Origin: Rhizomucor pusillus
Lineage: Eukaryota > Mucoromycota > Mucoromycetes > Mucorales > Lichtheimiaceae
Length of the DNA: 64,000 bases
Assembly (NCBI GenBank): GCA_900175165.2
Contig: FWWN02000655.1
Location: forward strand, 1-64,000
Direction of reading: 5' to 3'
Positions within the stretch are counted from its first letter, which is position 1, and each line of letters starts with the position of its first letter. Below, piece after piece: positions 11,146 to 26,446 of this stretch. The notes beneath the pieces are model-generated. The model saw only the letters and a program-made list of their open reading frames with translations, had not been told where the DNA came from and searched no databases. The position numbers were made by a program, and so were the translations under genes.

Positions 11146-14100
11146 ATGTCCAGAGTGCGCATTTTGTCCAGGGTGCAGGCCCGCTACCCGTTCAACTCGA
11201 ATGATCCTTCATCACTGAGCTTCGAGCAGGGCGATGTCATTGAGGTGCTTACCAAGCTGGAATCCGGCTGGTGGGACGGCTGGTACGGGCACAAACTCAC
11301 CTCTATCTTGCATGACATTCTTTATTTCTAATAATATTCCGCTAGGTGCAATGGTGCTAGAGGCTGGTTCCCTAGCAATTACGTCGAAGTCATAGAGGAT
11401 TTCGAAGACGAGGATGCTTTGACTATACGCGGACTTGATGACGATCGATTACTAGCCATGAGCAAGGTATAGAAGATAAGGAAAGTTGAAACCGGGGATA
11501 GAGACTCACTCAATGTGAATATTTAATGGAAAAAAGTTCCAAAATGCTTATTCTGAGGCATCCGATATGATCCCACTTAGCAGAAACGGGGTACCTCTAC
11601 GGAAGAACAATGAATACAGGCTGAGTTTACCGTACCAGGACGGGGCAATGGATGCATATGGTGCCCGTCTACGAAAACAGTCGCAGCACAGTGACCCCAC
11701 AAATGGATCGTCCCTGCCTCCTAATTGGATACTGCAGACTACAGAAGATGGATCTGAATTTTATTATTACAATCATGTGACAGGCGAAATGCGATCAACA
11801 CATCCTGCCGATTTGTCTGAATCAGAGTTGGAAGAAGACGTGTCCTATGGTGTAAATGGTTCAGTGGATGATGATGACGACGACGAAGACGATACATTTG
11901 ACTTCAAATCCGTCGATAGTCGACCTTGGGATGAACGTTCTGTGATTGATGCATTTGAAGATAGCACTATACCAGACAAGGTAAACAAATGACAGGCAGC
12001 GATCCTTACGGAGAACTAAAGATTTTATCCGCAGCAAAATGTTGGCTGGATGAAAAGACAAACAGCTCAGGGACGTGTCTATTATGTAAACACCCATACC
12101 CAAGAAATAGTATGGGATCTTGCCCCTAACGATGAACAGAACGTATGTTTGTTCGTTGTAGAAACCAACCTCAAGGGAACCAACAGCGATTCTTACTGCT
12201 CAAAAAATAGATACCACCCCGACCTTTGCCACGCTCTCCGTCTCGTCAGCCCTCTGTGCGCAAAACATCAGTCATAGACGTAAATGAGCCTCTAACTTGG
12301 AATAAGTTATCAGCACACATTGCTCTCGCTATTCATAATCTGAACGCTGCTGCAAAAAACGCTGAAAAATCGTTATTTGTACCCTCAGCTGCTGGGATCG
12401 TCAACGCCATTCGTTTGATGCTGATCACTTCTGGAACCATTGATAAAGAGTCCACACATATCAAGTCAAGCTCAATCCTTCGATCCCACCATCGTGCTAT
12501 GATGGCAGCAATGTCGAAACTGGTCCTTTCAGCACAACTCAGCGCACACGACACAGAGGATAATATCAGCAAAATGCTAACTGAATCCAATGAACTATTA
12601 CTTGCTGTACGCAATTTTGTAAACACCTGTCAAGATATTCCAATTTCAGTACAGCATATGGATCCCAGGCTGCAGCAATCTGAAAAGGAAATAGAGCAGA
12701 AATTACAAGGAGAAACAGATGGGCCGAGGGCTAAATTTGCGTTGCAGAGCGACCTTGCAGATAATCTGGAAGCATACGGAAACAGCATGCATGAATCTGT
12801 CGATGCTATTCTGGCGAGCGTCAAGCAAGAAAGCGACCAAGAGGAATCCCGCTCCTCAATGTCAGCTGTTCTTTTCACTCAGTATCGCAATCTTGCAAAC
12901 CAAGCTGCTCAGTTCATCGGTATCATACAGGATATCGACTTCCAAAGCGTCGACGAGTCTCCATTGACAGATCAACTCAAAGCGGAGCGACAGCTGTTAT
13001 CTGACGGACTCGGTGTTCTGTTTTGCTGGATGCAGACGATGACGGACGAAAGTGTACCTCTTAAAGGTATCGTCGCCGAAATGGAGGCAGCAGCAAAGCA
13101 TATCAGCGAATCTATCCGCAATATCTGCTCTTGCGTTAGCGAACTTGTCCGCGTGTACAAATCTACTTCAACACTCGCCTTACCCGAGGCTCAGTCCGAA
13201 GAGACTGGTACGGAGCCGATTCAGCAAGGAAGACCAACCATTGCGCCGGAAGAGACTACACCGCAGACGCTTACTAAAGAAGGTACGGCGCTCGAAAAGG
13301 AAATCGAACAACCAGTGTCTAGTGCATCTGCATCCAACACTATAGCAGCTGTTGAAACCGACGACAATTCGACCCAAAGACAATCCGTTGTTAAAGATTC
13401 CGGATCGGAAGCTCCGTCGACGCCCACGGCAGATACACCAGGTACTCGGCCAAGTTCACGCAAGCTGCAAAAGATTTTCGGTGACGATGCAGCTGCAGCT
13501 GCAGCAGCAGCAGCCGCAAAACCAGCGGCAAACGATAGACCGTGGTATCTTCAGTATGATTATGATCCAAGCGAAATTGTATTCAATATGGAAGGAAATG
13601 TCAAGGGTGGTACACTTCCAGCTCTCGTTGAACGCTTGACGTTACACGATTATCTCGACATGAATTTCATTAACACATTTTTGCTTACCTATCGATCGTT
13701 CTGTACTTCGATGGAACTTTTGGAGCTGCTGAAAGCCCGCTACAATTTGACACCTCCAGAGGGCATGACAGAGGAAGAGCATGAAATTTGGACACAAAAG
13801 AAGCTCAAACTGGTCCGACTTCGCGTTTTCAATGTCTTGAAGAACTGGCTCGAAACTTACTACAATGAAGACGACCATGTAATTTTGGATCCTTTGCTAG
13901 AATTTACCAATACCAGCATCAGAAGCACCCTTAGTTTCTCGGCAGATCAGCTGGAGCGCCTTATTCGTCTACGAAAAGACGATGAGAGCGGCGGAGGTCT
14001 TAAAAGGATGGTTCCCTCTTTAAGGGATCCGCCCGAACCTATCTGGCGCAGCCGCAAAAAGTTCAAGCTGATGGATGTTGATACCCTTGAGATGGCTCGA

Positions 14101-15057
14101 CAATTGACGATCATGGATTTTAAACTATACAGTTCTATACGCCCGGTAGAATGTCTTGACAAAGCTTGGTCTAAGGACTCAAACGAGGATGGTGGTAACG
14201 TGGCAGTGAACATCCGAGCTTCCATCGAATACTGTAACGAGGTTACCTCATGGGTATCCGATTCTATTTTGAGCCAAAGCGATATCAAGAAGCGAAGTAA
14301 CGTCATAAAATACTGGGTACAAGTTGCCGAGGTACGGACATTTAGTAGACCGAAATCCGGACGTTAATTTATATGATGAACTTGCATTTTGCGTGTCTAG
14401 AAATGCAGGCTGCTTAACAATTTCAACACATGCATGGCAGTTTTGTCTGCGTTCGACAATAGCTCCGTCGGTCGATTAAAAAGGACGTGGGAGGTAAGTG
14501 AAGATATACTAGCAACTTTTCCGGACGTGGGATCTAACAAGAGAATATTTTAGATGGTCGGCGCACGGACTAACCAAATATTGTCACAAATACGCAAACT
14601 GATGGGTGCTAATCGCAATTTCACTGAATACCGAGCCATCATCCATTCTATCAATCCTCCCTGCATTCCGTTTTTGGGCATTTATCTTCAAGACTTGACA
14701 TTTATCGAGGATGGAAATCCAAACTATCTCAAAAAATCTAACCACTTGATTAACTTTGCCAAACGAGCCAAGACAGCAGAAGTGATCCGGGAGATCCAGC
14801 AATATCAATCATCGTTATACCAGCTAAAACCAGTGGAAGAGCTGCAGCAGTTCATCCTCGCTAACCTGCAGAGCACACGTGATGAGGAAACACTTTATAG
14901 TGAAAGCTTGAAGCTTGAACCAAGGTAAAACCGTTTAACTATGCAGATTAGTGCTGGATTCGAGATAAGAAAACAAACTCATTCCATTGTTTTGTATATT
15001 AGAGAGCGCGAGGACGAAAAAATTACACGTCTTTTGCAGGAGTCTGGATTCTTGTAA
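11146..15057 (+). CDS. Ras guanine-nucleotide exchange factor with SH3 and WW-like domains
   Basis: Eight exons: 11146-11282, 11346-11466, 11558-11980, 12035-12142, 12211-14331, 14401-14493, 14554-14924, 15003-15057; 1142 residues. Residues about 5-70 are an SH3 domain (ALYDF position reads ARYPFN; ESGWWDGW, then GWFPSNYVE). A WW domain lies near residue 145 (LPPNWILQTTEDGSEFYYYN) and a second WW-like stretch (GRVYYVNTHTQEIVWDL) follows a poly-Asp run. A long helical middle region leads to a poly-Ala tract, then RasGEF_N (GGTLPALVERLTLHDYLD) and the CDC25 catalytic domain (LDKAW..., NNFNTCMAVLSAFDNSSV, then PPCIPFLGIYLQDLTFIEDG). The family promotes GDP/GTP exchange on Ras. SH3-RasGEF order matches yeast Cdc25, so a role in Ras-cAMP signalling is likely. 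The exon 2/3 acceptor (11557) is the only phase-consistent choice. Confidence 0.9.
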
Positions 15058-15243
15058 ATTCTATACCGTCAATGAGCTATTATTTACTATCATTACCCGG
15101 TACCTTCTTGTACTCCTTTGTGTATTGAACATCCTTCGTAAAATGCAGATCCTATAATTCATGCAGAAATTGCCAGGACTAAAAAAATCCAGGCACAAAT
15201 GCAGACGTCATTTTTCTACCGTCCTTTCCTTTCTTCTATCTTC

Positions 15244-17148
15244 ATGAGTGCAGCACATCAAGACAACTGTAATGAAGACAGCCGACTGAATCCTACTTGT
15301 GCTTCTTATACTACCGGCTACGAAGCTACCATAGATAACCGGAAGGGTTCTCGATGGGATGTGGAGATCGACGTCAAGGGTCAAGTAGACACAGGATCTG
15401 TGCATGAGAATGGTGGATTCTCTATAACGAAGCTGCTACAATACACGGGTCCAGGTATGCTCTTTGTAACTTACTGCATCCAGGTAGACTTTCTAAAGCT
15501 GCTTCTATTGCTTGCTGTTGTAGGTTGGCTCATGTAAGTTGTAACGATTGCAATGTTGCCTTGGGAATTCCATGTTGGTAACCCTGACCGTTCACAAGGT
15601 CCATCGCTTATCTGGATCCCGGCAACCTGGAAAGTGACCTGCAGTCAGGGGCAATCGCTGGCTACAAACTCTTGTGGCTCTTATTCTGGGCACATGCTGC
15701 AGGTATGCAGTGTCTTGCGTATGCATACAGAGATCTTTGCTAAAACGTTGAGAAGGTCTTGCTATTCAAATTTTGGCAGCGAGACTAGGTGTTGTAACAG
15801 GAAAGCATTTGGCGCAACTGATACGACAAAACTACAGCCGGAAGCTTTCCTTTGTTATCTGGCTCTTTTCGCAACTAGCGATCATTGGATCTGATATCCA
15901 GGAGATTATTGGCACCGCCATTGCGCTCAAGATAATCTTTAACTTTTCACTATGGATCGGCGTACTGATCACAGCAACCGACACTTTCGTTTTCATGTTT
16001 CTGCAACAATACGGCATTCGAAAAATTGAAGCATTTTTCATGACGCTAATTGCAGTTATGATATGCAGCTTTTGGGTCGAGATGTTCATGTCCCATCCAG
16101 ACGTTAAGCAAATTTTTGAAGGCATCGTATTTCCCGAGATTCCAGAGCAAGCAATTGTACAAGCAGTTGGAACAATAGGAGCTGTTATCATGCCGCATAA
16201 CTTATACCTACATTCAGCTCTCGTCATGTCTCGGAACCTTGGCACGACTCCTTCTAACGCAAAACTTCGAGAAGCCAATTTCTATTTTGCTATAGAATCT
16301 GGATTGGCACTTTTGACGTCATTTTTGATCAATATGGCGATTGTGGTAGCATTTGCTCAAGTGTTCTACCAACCCGATCGCGTAGTGACAGATTTGCCGG
16401 GCTTGTACGACGCATCCAGCGTCCTGAGCAATTCGCTCGGATATTACGCAAAGTACTTTTGGGCTGCGGGCCTCCTCGCTGCCGGTCAGAGCAGTATGTG
16501 TGAAAGCAAAAAATTACAAAATGGTCTATTAAAACTATTATCTCTTGTAGGTACGATGACTGGAACGCTTTCCGGACAATATGTATGTAGGAGAATATCA
16601 CGAAAACACGACACGCGGAATTAAATTATGACGCACTGGATAGGTTATTGAAGGCTACTTTGGTGCGATATTTCGCGAACAATGGCATCGTGTAGCGATA
16701 ACTAGAATTATAGCACTGGTACCGAGTATGCTTGTTGCTGTACTAGCTGTAGAGCGTTTTGATACCATGGGTGAAATCCTCAATGTCCTCCAAAGGTTCG
16801 TTTGTCTTTACAATAACCGATCCCCAGATAACTTATTTCTCTTTTCTGTACAGTCTTTGTTTACCCATTGTCGTGATACCCATCCTAAAGCTGTCCCATT
16901 CCCCGTATATCATGAGCGAGACGTTCGTGACAGGAATGGCAGGTCAGCTTATATCATGGGCTATCTCTTGGATCGTCATTGGCTTCAATATTTACTTGCT
17001 CAAAATGTTCCTTGATGATTTTGGATGGTTATTCTGGTTAGCTGGACCCAGTATCGCTTATCTTATCCTTGTCGGCTATTTGATATATGTTCCTCTAATA
17101 CCAGATCCCTCCGCGGAGGATCCCAAATCAATACAGCCTGTAATTTAA
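15244..17148 (+). CDS. Nramp-family divalent metal transporter
   Basis: Seven exons: 15244-15454, 15524-15533, 15599-15702, 15756-16493, 16551-16582, 16644-16795, 16854-17148; 513 residues. Exon 2 is only 10 nt and codes for the WLM after GPG; without it the first helix is broken. The metal-site helix TM1 has AYLDPGN and TM6 has [11 protein letters not shown], both Nramp signatures. Other conserved blocks are [14 protein letters not shown] and [20 protein letters not shown]. Nramp proteins move Mn2+, Fe2+ and similar ions with protons (yeast Smf1-3). An in-frame ATG also exists at 15199; I chose 15244 because a CT-rich leader precedes it. The stop is 36 bp before the next start on the same strand. 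Confidence 0.92.
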
Positions 17149-17184
17149 ATCTTTCTCTTTTTAACCTTTTTTTCTGGTCTGACC

Positions 17185-18737
17185 ATGGTGCTTTCCGATT
17201 ACGAAAAGAAGCGATTAGAGAACATTGAGTACTGGATCCTGGATCCACTGACTTTTAGCAATGCAAAGCAACTGAAAGTTCTGTGCTTAGACGCAATAAT
17301 GAACTGCTACGGCAGCTTAACATTCCAAAGCTTGACGTGCCGCGGCGATCCAGCCCTGCAAAGAAGCACACGCTCAAGAAAGTACAAAAGGAGAAACAAG
17401 CTCCAACACGGGTATCGGCGCGTCTCCGTGGAATTGCGGCAAGTGAAGTCCCCGATCAGGGTGATCTGAAGCGCAGCAGATCGCCTGACGGCGATGATTC
17501 TGAGGCCAAACGTAGCAAACGTATCGATAGACTAGACGAAGATCAGCAAAAGGAGTTTATGGATGTACTGAAGTCTATTCGCAAAGCACCCAATACGGAG
17601 CCGGTAGCTAGGAAGCTAGAGAAGAAGGACATGGATGCAGAGAGTGCGCTTCGTCGGCATGCATCGCAGCTGCAGATTCGACATCCCTGGACTACGGTCA
17701 AAGTAACTACAGATCGTATCAATGGAATTGTGTTCCATCCTTCCAATACAAAGCTGCTGGCCATTGCAGGAGATACTTCTGGTAATCTCGGATTCTGGGA
17801 CGTGAATGGATCCAAAAAAGGAGAGGATAACGACGAAGAAGAGGAACCGGTTGTGTACATGTATCGCCCACACACGCGTGCCATTACAACCCTAATGTTC
17901 AATCCTGTTGACGATCAGCGGCTGTATACTTCGTCTTACGATGGCACGATACAGTATTTTGATATAGCACAAGGATCCTTCGAATCTATCTCTTTAGGTA
18001 GCGAAAAGTATCCCATTACGCATTTTGATTGGGCATTGGATGGTAAATCAGTAAGTGCTTGCATCACAATTAATGCATTGTATATCTAAATGCAAATATA
18101 ACTCTATTGTCAGCTATGGTTCTGTACATCGGATGGTGAGGTAGCACAACATGACATTCGAAGCCGAAGGACACCGAAAATCCATTCGCTCAGAGACAAG
18201 AAAATTGGAAGCATAAGTCTGAACCCGGTGCACGAGCATTTGATCGCAGTTGCCAGCAATGACAGGACTGCGACTATCTGGGATAACAGGATGCTGGACA
18301 AGGAGCCTCTGCATGAACTTACTCACGAGTACTCTGTAACGAGTGCATACTGGTCTCCGAGAGGCGACAAACTGGTTACAACAGCCTACGATGACTATAT
18401 ACGAATATTTGAGCTTGCTGACAGTGGAGAGGTGTCGCTACAGTCAGCCATTCCACACAATACACACACGGGTCGATGGGTAACCAATCTCAGGGCTCGT
18501 TGGAACGAAAATACCGTCTCTCACGTAGTGAACGGCAAAGATCATCAGCATTTTGCCATTGGGAGTATGAAGCATCCAGTTCATATCATTTCTGGAGAGA
18601 CCGGCAACACTGTCACAGAACTGTACGATCCAGACCATATCACCGCGGTGCCTGCGGTAGCACAATTCCATCCGCGCACAGAGTCAATGACTATTTTGTG
18701 TGGCAATGCCAGTGGGAGGATGGTCTGCTGGTCCTAG
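17185..18737 (+). CDS. CMR1: WD40 DNA damage-binding protein Cmr1/WDR76-like
   Basis: Three exons (17185-17228, 17291-18050, 18114-18737) give 475 residues. The N-terminus LSDYEKKRLENIERNNELL matches the Cmr1 start. A basic linker (KRSRSPDGDDSEAKRSKR) precedes about six to seven WD repeats (LAIAGDTSGNLGFWDV, LYTSSYDGTIQYFDI, VASNDRTATIWDNR). Yeast Cmr1 binds UV-damaged DNA and gathers with misfolded nuclear proteins under replication stress; human WDR76 is a CUL4-DDB1 substrate adaptor. The first ATG lies in a CT-rich leader just 36 bp after the Nramp stop, so its promoter must overlap the end of that gene. The next gene's stop is 34 bp downstream on the opposite strand. Confidence 0.9.
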
Positions 18738-18771
18738 ACATTTATTTTAGGAATACGAGAACGAAGCGTTG

Positions 18772-20043
18772 CTAATGATTATAACCATTCCACATGCGAT
18801 CAAGAAATGCTCCAGCACTCCACCGTAGCATGCCCAGTGTGCTAGTAGTAGATTGCACGGAGGATGGGGAAGAAGAGGATCCCAAACTTGACTGCGGTTG
18901 AGTAGAGGCCATTTTGAGTTGCATGTGTCTACGCCGGATAGCTTCTCGATGTTCAGTGTGCGGCTGTTGTTGAACAGTGTTGTGAAGAGTGTCGGCTTGA
19001 GTCGAGGAAGGTAGGACGGAGGATGATCGAGTGCGTTGAGTGGTATCTAAACGATGCGGGTCGTTTTGTTGGGTTGGATGATTGCTGCTATCGCGGAGTT
19101 CCATACATCGAGCAAGACTTTCGAGCATTGGATCTCGAAACCTTCTAACGCAGCGATACTCATTGCCGACTCGTTCGAGTTCGCGGGTCAGGCGCAGCAT
19201 ATTTCGGGGATGAGCCAAGTTGTTTTCATCATCTACTAAACATTGCTGTCGCTGCAGGAGGACCTTTTGCTGCGTGCGAGTCATTCCCGGCGGTTGTGCT
19301 GTAGCCGCCGAGGCAACGTTGCTGAGTGGGCGTCTAGGGTGATGATCTTCGACGAATTGAGAACGTAAAGGCGAATGTTTCTTCTTGACAGGTTGTGCGG
19401 AGGATGGTTTGGACGGCGAGGCTTGCTGGATGGCTGCGGGTAAAGCGGCATTATCCGGCACAACCAGATTATTTGCGACTGCATTGAATGTTTGCTCTAT
19501 AGGTGCGGCTGGTGCCATGTGCGATACGAAAAAGTTTGGTTTGTGTTCATCTTTCCGTAGCACAGCTGGCGATGAAACTGACGGTGTGGGACGCTCTTCC
19601 TGCTGCTGTTGTCGTTTGGGCGGGGGTGTGGTGGGAGGAGAGATGGCTACGGCGTTTTCGCTTGGTTCGAGAGCTGCAAGGGCAGTCAAGCCAGCGCCTT
19701 TCCTTTCAAACGACGACAATCTATGTAACGACCGTTGTGACTGGGAGCGACGGACGTGGGGCCGTTTAAATTGCTGATCAGTGTCTGGTTCGGCTTCGGT
19801 GTCAGTGTGTGCATTGTGGCTGTTTGCTCTCGCCATGGGTGCAAGTTTAGTGACATGGACTCGACCCGTTGATCGGCGCTTGACATGATGGCGGGTGTGT
19901 TTCTTGTGGTGGGTTGTTCCTGCAGTGCTGGTGCTGGCTTGTGTCGGTGGTGAGGGAGGAGGTGCAGGTTGCGCCATATCTTTTGACAACGGGTGAGGGT
20001 GATAGATGGACGGAGGAAGGGAAATTGGAGCCGCATTGAACAT
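18772..20043 (-). CDS. TORC1 subunit Tco89-like protein
   Basis: Single exon, 423 residues, low-complexity overall: Pro/Thr/Gln/His-rich with basic patches (THHKKHTRHHVKRRSTGR). The recognisable part is around residues 255-320: GMTRTQQKVLLQRQQ, then a helix ending ELERVGNEYRCVRRFRDP and LESLARC. This resembles the conserved core of fungal Tco89, a TORC1 subunit at the vacuole membrane that tunes nutrient and stress signalling. The call rests on these two motifs, recalled from the family; the rest is disordered and not informative. The 3' end converges on Cmr1 with only 34 bp between stops. Confidence 0.6.
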   Translation of the reverse strand: MFNAAPISLPPSIYHPHPLSKDMAQPAPPPSPPTQASTSTAGTTHHKKHTRHHVKRRSTGRVHVTKLAPMARANSHNAHTDTEAEPDTDQQFKRPHVRRSQSQRSLHRLSSFERKGAGLTALAALEPSENAVAISPPTTPPPKRQQQQEERPTPSVSSPAVLRKDEHKPNFFVSHMAPAAPIEQTFNAVANNLVVPDNAALPAAIQQASPSKPSSAQPVKKKHSPLRSQFVEDHHPRRPLSNVASAATAQPPGMTRTQQKVLLQRQQCLVDDENNLAHPRNMLRLTRELERVGNEYRCVRRFRDPMLESLARCMELRDSSNHPTQQNDPHRLDTTQRTRSSSVLPSSTQADTLHNTVQQQPHTEHREAIRRRHMQLKMASTQPQSSLGSSSSPSSVQSTTSTLGMLRWSAGAFLDRMWNGYNH

Positions 20044-23000
20044 CAGAAAGGCTTTTCTTTCCTAGATCTCCGCAACAGCTAAAACCTCGTGTCAACTGCC
20101 TTTTCGCGTCTGCCTTCCTTCAGATAATGGACAAACCGTCAGCTGTGTATTACTTACGCACAATAAACAAATTTCTATCATCCATACATAATGGATCTTT
20201 TGTTTTTGCCAAGTATCGTCTTTTACGGAAACATTTCCGATGCAATGAAGGAGTTCCTGCTCAGCCCGCTCCTGTCTCCACATTCCAAACCTACATGCAG
20301 CTTCTCTGCGTGATACAAATATATATGTCTGTGCTTTTGGAAATACAGGATTTTTACTCGAAGTTTGCGTCTGCATTTGCATATTATAACAAGCTGTGAG
20401 TTTCGACCATCTGCCTTTAACACTCTATTCTTCCTACGAAGTTTGAGGATAACAGGTGTCCGAAATATGCAGCAGATCTTCACGCTCTCAATGCCACAAA
20501 ATACAGACTTGGATAGATCCAAGCCATCGCTTAGCGTAAATGTCGTACGTCTAAGCCTGTGCGTACTGCTTGCTATCAGGCAGCATAATAGTACTTCGTC
20601 TCTCTTAACAAAGACCCTGTGTCGACGGCAGTTGCAATGCCCCAATGATTGCACATATTCATCGCGACTAAATGCTGAACAGCCAATTTATTCTCTTTGC
20701 AGTTGCTTTCTAAACTGAGGGCTTTGCTGTCATTTGGAATAAACCACTAGACAAAAAATGACCTTGTTTCATCAATGTCTGCATTTTTTAGAAAGAGTTT
20801 TCTGTTACATACAAGCTTTTTCCATCTAGTGGACTGTGGTCATCCAATCTCTGTCAAAAGATACACATCATAATCCTCGCAGTATGAATCATTCTGATAA
20901 GGTACCTGCTCCACACCGCATCATTTTCTTTGTTGTCATTTTGCAAGTATGTAGTCTGAAACATGTCAATTATATACTTCAACTCCTTTGAAATTTCTAT
21001 CATATCCTACGAGTATTATCTCCACGTCGTATTATGAAATGAAAAAATGGGTTTAGAATTCATACTATTCAATAGGAAGCATATATAGTTGAAAAGGATC
21101 ACGAACCACGCTATGGTCATTCGTTTCTAACCCTCGGACGTTGGTCGTGCTTACAATGTTTTCATTGTTTATTTATAGCGAGCATCTCTAGTTTATCACC
21201 TACCACAAACTTGTAGGGGCTTTTAAGTGATAAACCACCTGTATTGGACTAAGCATTCTTTGTGTTGGAGTCATGTTTAGAAACGTCGTCAGTCATCTGT
21301 GAAAAATATAAAGTGCGCCCTGTTCTTGAGGGGCAAGCTGTTTGGTTATCATTTGGTAAGGCAACCTTTAGAAAATGCTGGATTGAAAAGCAACGCTCAT
21401 TCATCAACATCTGCTTATTTCAGTGTGCCACTCCCTCTGTTTTTCCGCTTGGTTGTCCGCGTTTTTTTTTTCCTGGCTTCTGTCCTTCTGCTTTTTTGGG
21501 CACTTCAAACTACCATTTAAAAAGGATATCATACTGTCCATCACCACCCTGGATGGGGTGAGTGGCAAAATCCTTGGTCAGGCGCCAGGATACCTTTGGG
21601 TAAGTTATTCGTATGTCTTCCGAATAGGGTTTGTATACTGACTGTCTTTCACCGTGCCATGCGTCCCCCAATGTGCAAATATTCTCCTTCATAACTTTGA
21701 TTTGCTTTGTTTACTTCGCACGCAAGATTAATTTCAATAAAAATTATTTAATAATAATGTATAAGCAAAACGGGGAGCGAATACAGAGTTTGTTTAACAC
21801 AGTAGGCAATTTCAATGCTTGTAAATCATTGCGTTTATACATGTGTGCATATGCTGAAAGTCTCTCTCAGAAACCTTCAAACCGCAAGGAAACCTCCTGA
21901 AAATGCACGACGCTTTTTGCCTGCGTGCAAGGAAGACCGAATTTGCATTGATAAAACAGAAAATTGTGTATCACACAACGAAGCGATACCTTTCTCAAAA
22001 TCCTGCAGCGAGTGGAGATCCATTCTGCATGTATTTCATGTTTACCCCATTATATCTTAAGGTCTTAAATACATATCGATGCGTCGCAATCGGGATTAGA
22101 AAGTGGTAGCCAAAATGATGTAGTTATCCGAGTTCGAGCAGGTACTGTCCAGCGGGTGTCAGTTACTATACAAGCGTTTCGTCATCGTGATGTGTAAAAA
22201 ATATGAAGCGAAACTCGTCTAATCTCGCGTACTTACTCATACTTATAGATCGCTCTCTGACCATTTCATGCATTCGATGCGTTAATCCAAAAACAATATC
22301 AATTCTCATATTCTCAACTTCCCTCACGATCACTGAATTCCAGAGCTACTCTTATAGCTTATTCTCATTTTTAACAATCTTCTTGTCAACAAGACGCAAA
22401 TTGTATTGTATGTATGATAGCACGTAAGGTAGACGATGAACAAAAAAGGACTGTGTAGACCGAATTTTTTTTTTATTCTTGAGTTTATTAAAGTCGTGCA
22501 GTTATCGATGTAAGCACCAGATCATGGATCAATACCGGTATTGACCGATTGTTACAATATATTATACACACATTGCCGATAGACTTCCAAGAATAGATAT
22601 TTTCTGACGTACGTAGTATTTTATTGTTTAGTCTTGCCGTTTTGTCAAAAGTACATGAGTAGAAGAGCAAGCAATACAAATTGATTAATAAACGACAGAG
22701 CAAAGCGCAGAAGAGCTTTGCGAATGCTCATGGAATACGGTACTGGGAAAGATGGCAGGTCAAACCAGAAAGTTCAGATTCAGACAGATGCAAACCTAAA
22801 ACTTTTCGAGTCCTGTCGGCCGGTTCCTGAGTATTTTAGAGCGAAGGAAAAGTTTGCAGCACGTAGACTTATTCACACAGCTATGCATAATTTTTCTTGT
22901 TTAAGCGGCTCTTTGCGAGAAACACCCGAGAATGAAATTCTCGAGGCGGACAACAGAGAATAAATGGGCTTTTTGATTGTGGCACGAACAATCTGTCATT

Positions 23001-23084
23001 GAAAAACCTGGAGTCGCACAAGAAAGCCCTCTCTTGCTTGGTTCTCGGGACACGATCCCCCTCCACAGAACGGTTTTCTTAACG
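20044..23084. other. Gene-poor 3-kb stretch
   Basis: AT-rich with many stops in all frames. Frames at 20127-20718 (both strands) and 21262-21900 have no domain-like or biased composition. It separates the Tco89-like gene (start 20043) from the kinesin (start 23085) and holds both their promoters. I see no repeat or RNA gene. Confidence 0.5.
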
Positions 23085-25896
<2,812 letters not shown>

Positions 25897-25939
25897 AGAT
25901 ATGCACAGAGTGTATTTTTATTGTCATCATCTTCATCAC

Positions 25940-26446
25940 TTAGATGTTGGAGGGATAGAGCATCTGTTGCAGCAGAGGAAGAAGAGAAAGAGAAGAATGT
26001 TGGTTAGTAAACGATGCTTCCACAGATCAGTTGAGTGTGTATATGAGTCTACTTACGACACGGACGGTGGCGCCAAAGCTCTTGGGTGGCAAGTTGTTGC
26101 GGAAGCGAGCCTTGACAACGCCAGAGTTGCCATGGGTACGGGCAATGCGGCCCCAAATCACTCGAATCTTGGAACCTTCCTTGACACGGTTAGCACGGTA
26201 AACGAATGCGACACGCTTGCCGAGGTAGAATTTGGCATCCTCAGTGTTCTGGACACCCTCAAGCTTAATGAGGGAATAGTTGGGGTTCTGGGTGTGCTTT
26301 CCACGTTCGTAGCCGAGGACGCGGCCTTTGCTGTACAGACTGTTGCATTCGTTCAATAAATCCATCCATCCATCCATCATTCATTCATTTCATGCCCTGA
26401 TGCATTTCGTCAGCATCGATGCTTACCGAGTGGATTGGCCAGCCAT
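25940..26446 (-). CDS. RPL33: 60S ribosomal protein eL33 (L33/L35Ae)
   Basis: Three exons (26427-26446, 26057-26339, 25940-25963) give 108 residues, the size of yeast Rpl33. The first exon is 20 nt (MAGQSTR) and the last 24 nt (MLYPSNI), so both ends depend on splicing. Conserved blocks are [30 protein letters not shown] and [18 protein letters not shown]. It is a structural protein of the large subunit. The first intron carries a CATC/ATTC tetranucleotide repeat near 26359-26390. Short 5' exons with an early intron are usual for fungal ribosomal protein genes. Confidence 0.97.
26359..26390. repeat. CATC/ATTC tetranucleotide repeat in eL33 intron
   Basis: About five CATC units followed by three ATTC units on the plus strand, inside intron 1 of the eL33 gene. 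Confidence 0.7.

Noticed and set aside
12333..13463. Several minus-strand frames across the RasGEF gene
   Set aside because: Antisense shadows of the large plus-strand exon.
20223..20718. Overlapping 117-143-residue frames on both strands
   Set aside because: No motif, no compositional bias, and no splice partners found.
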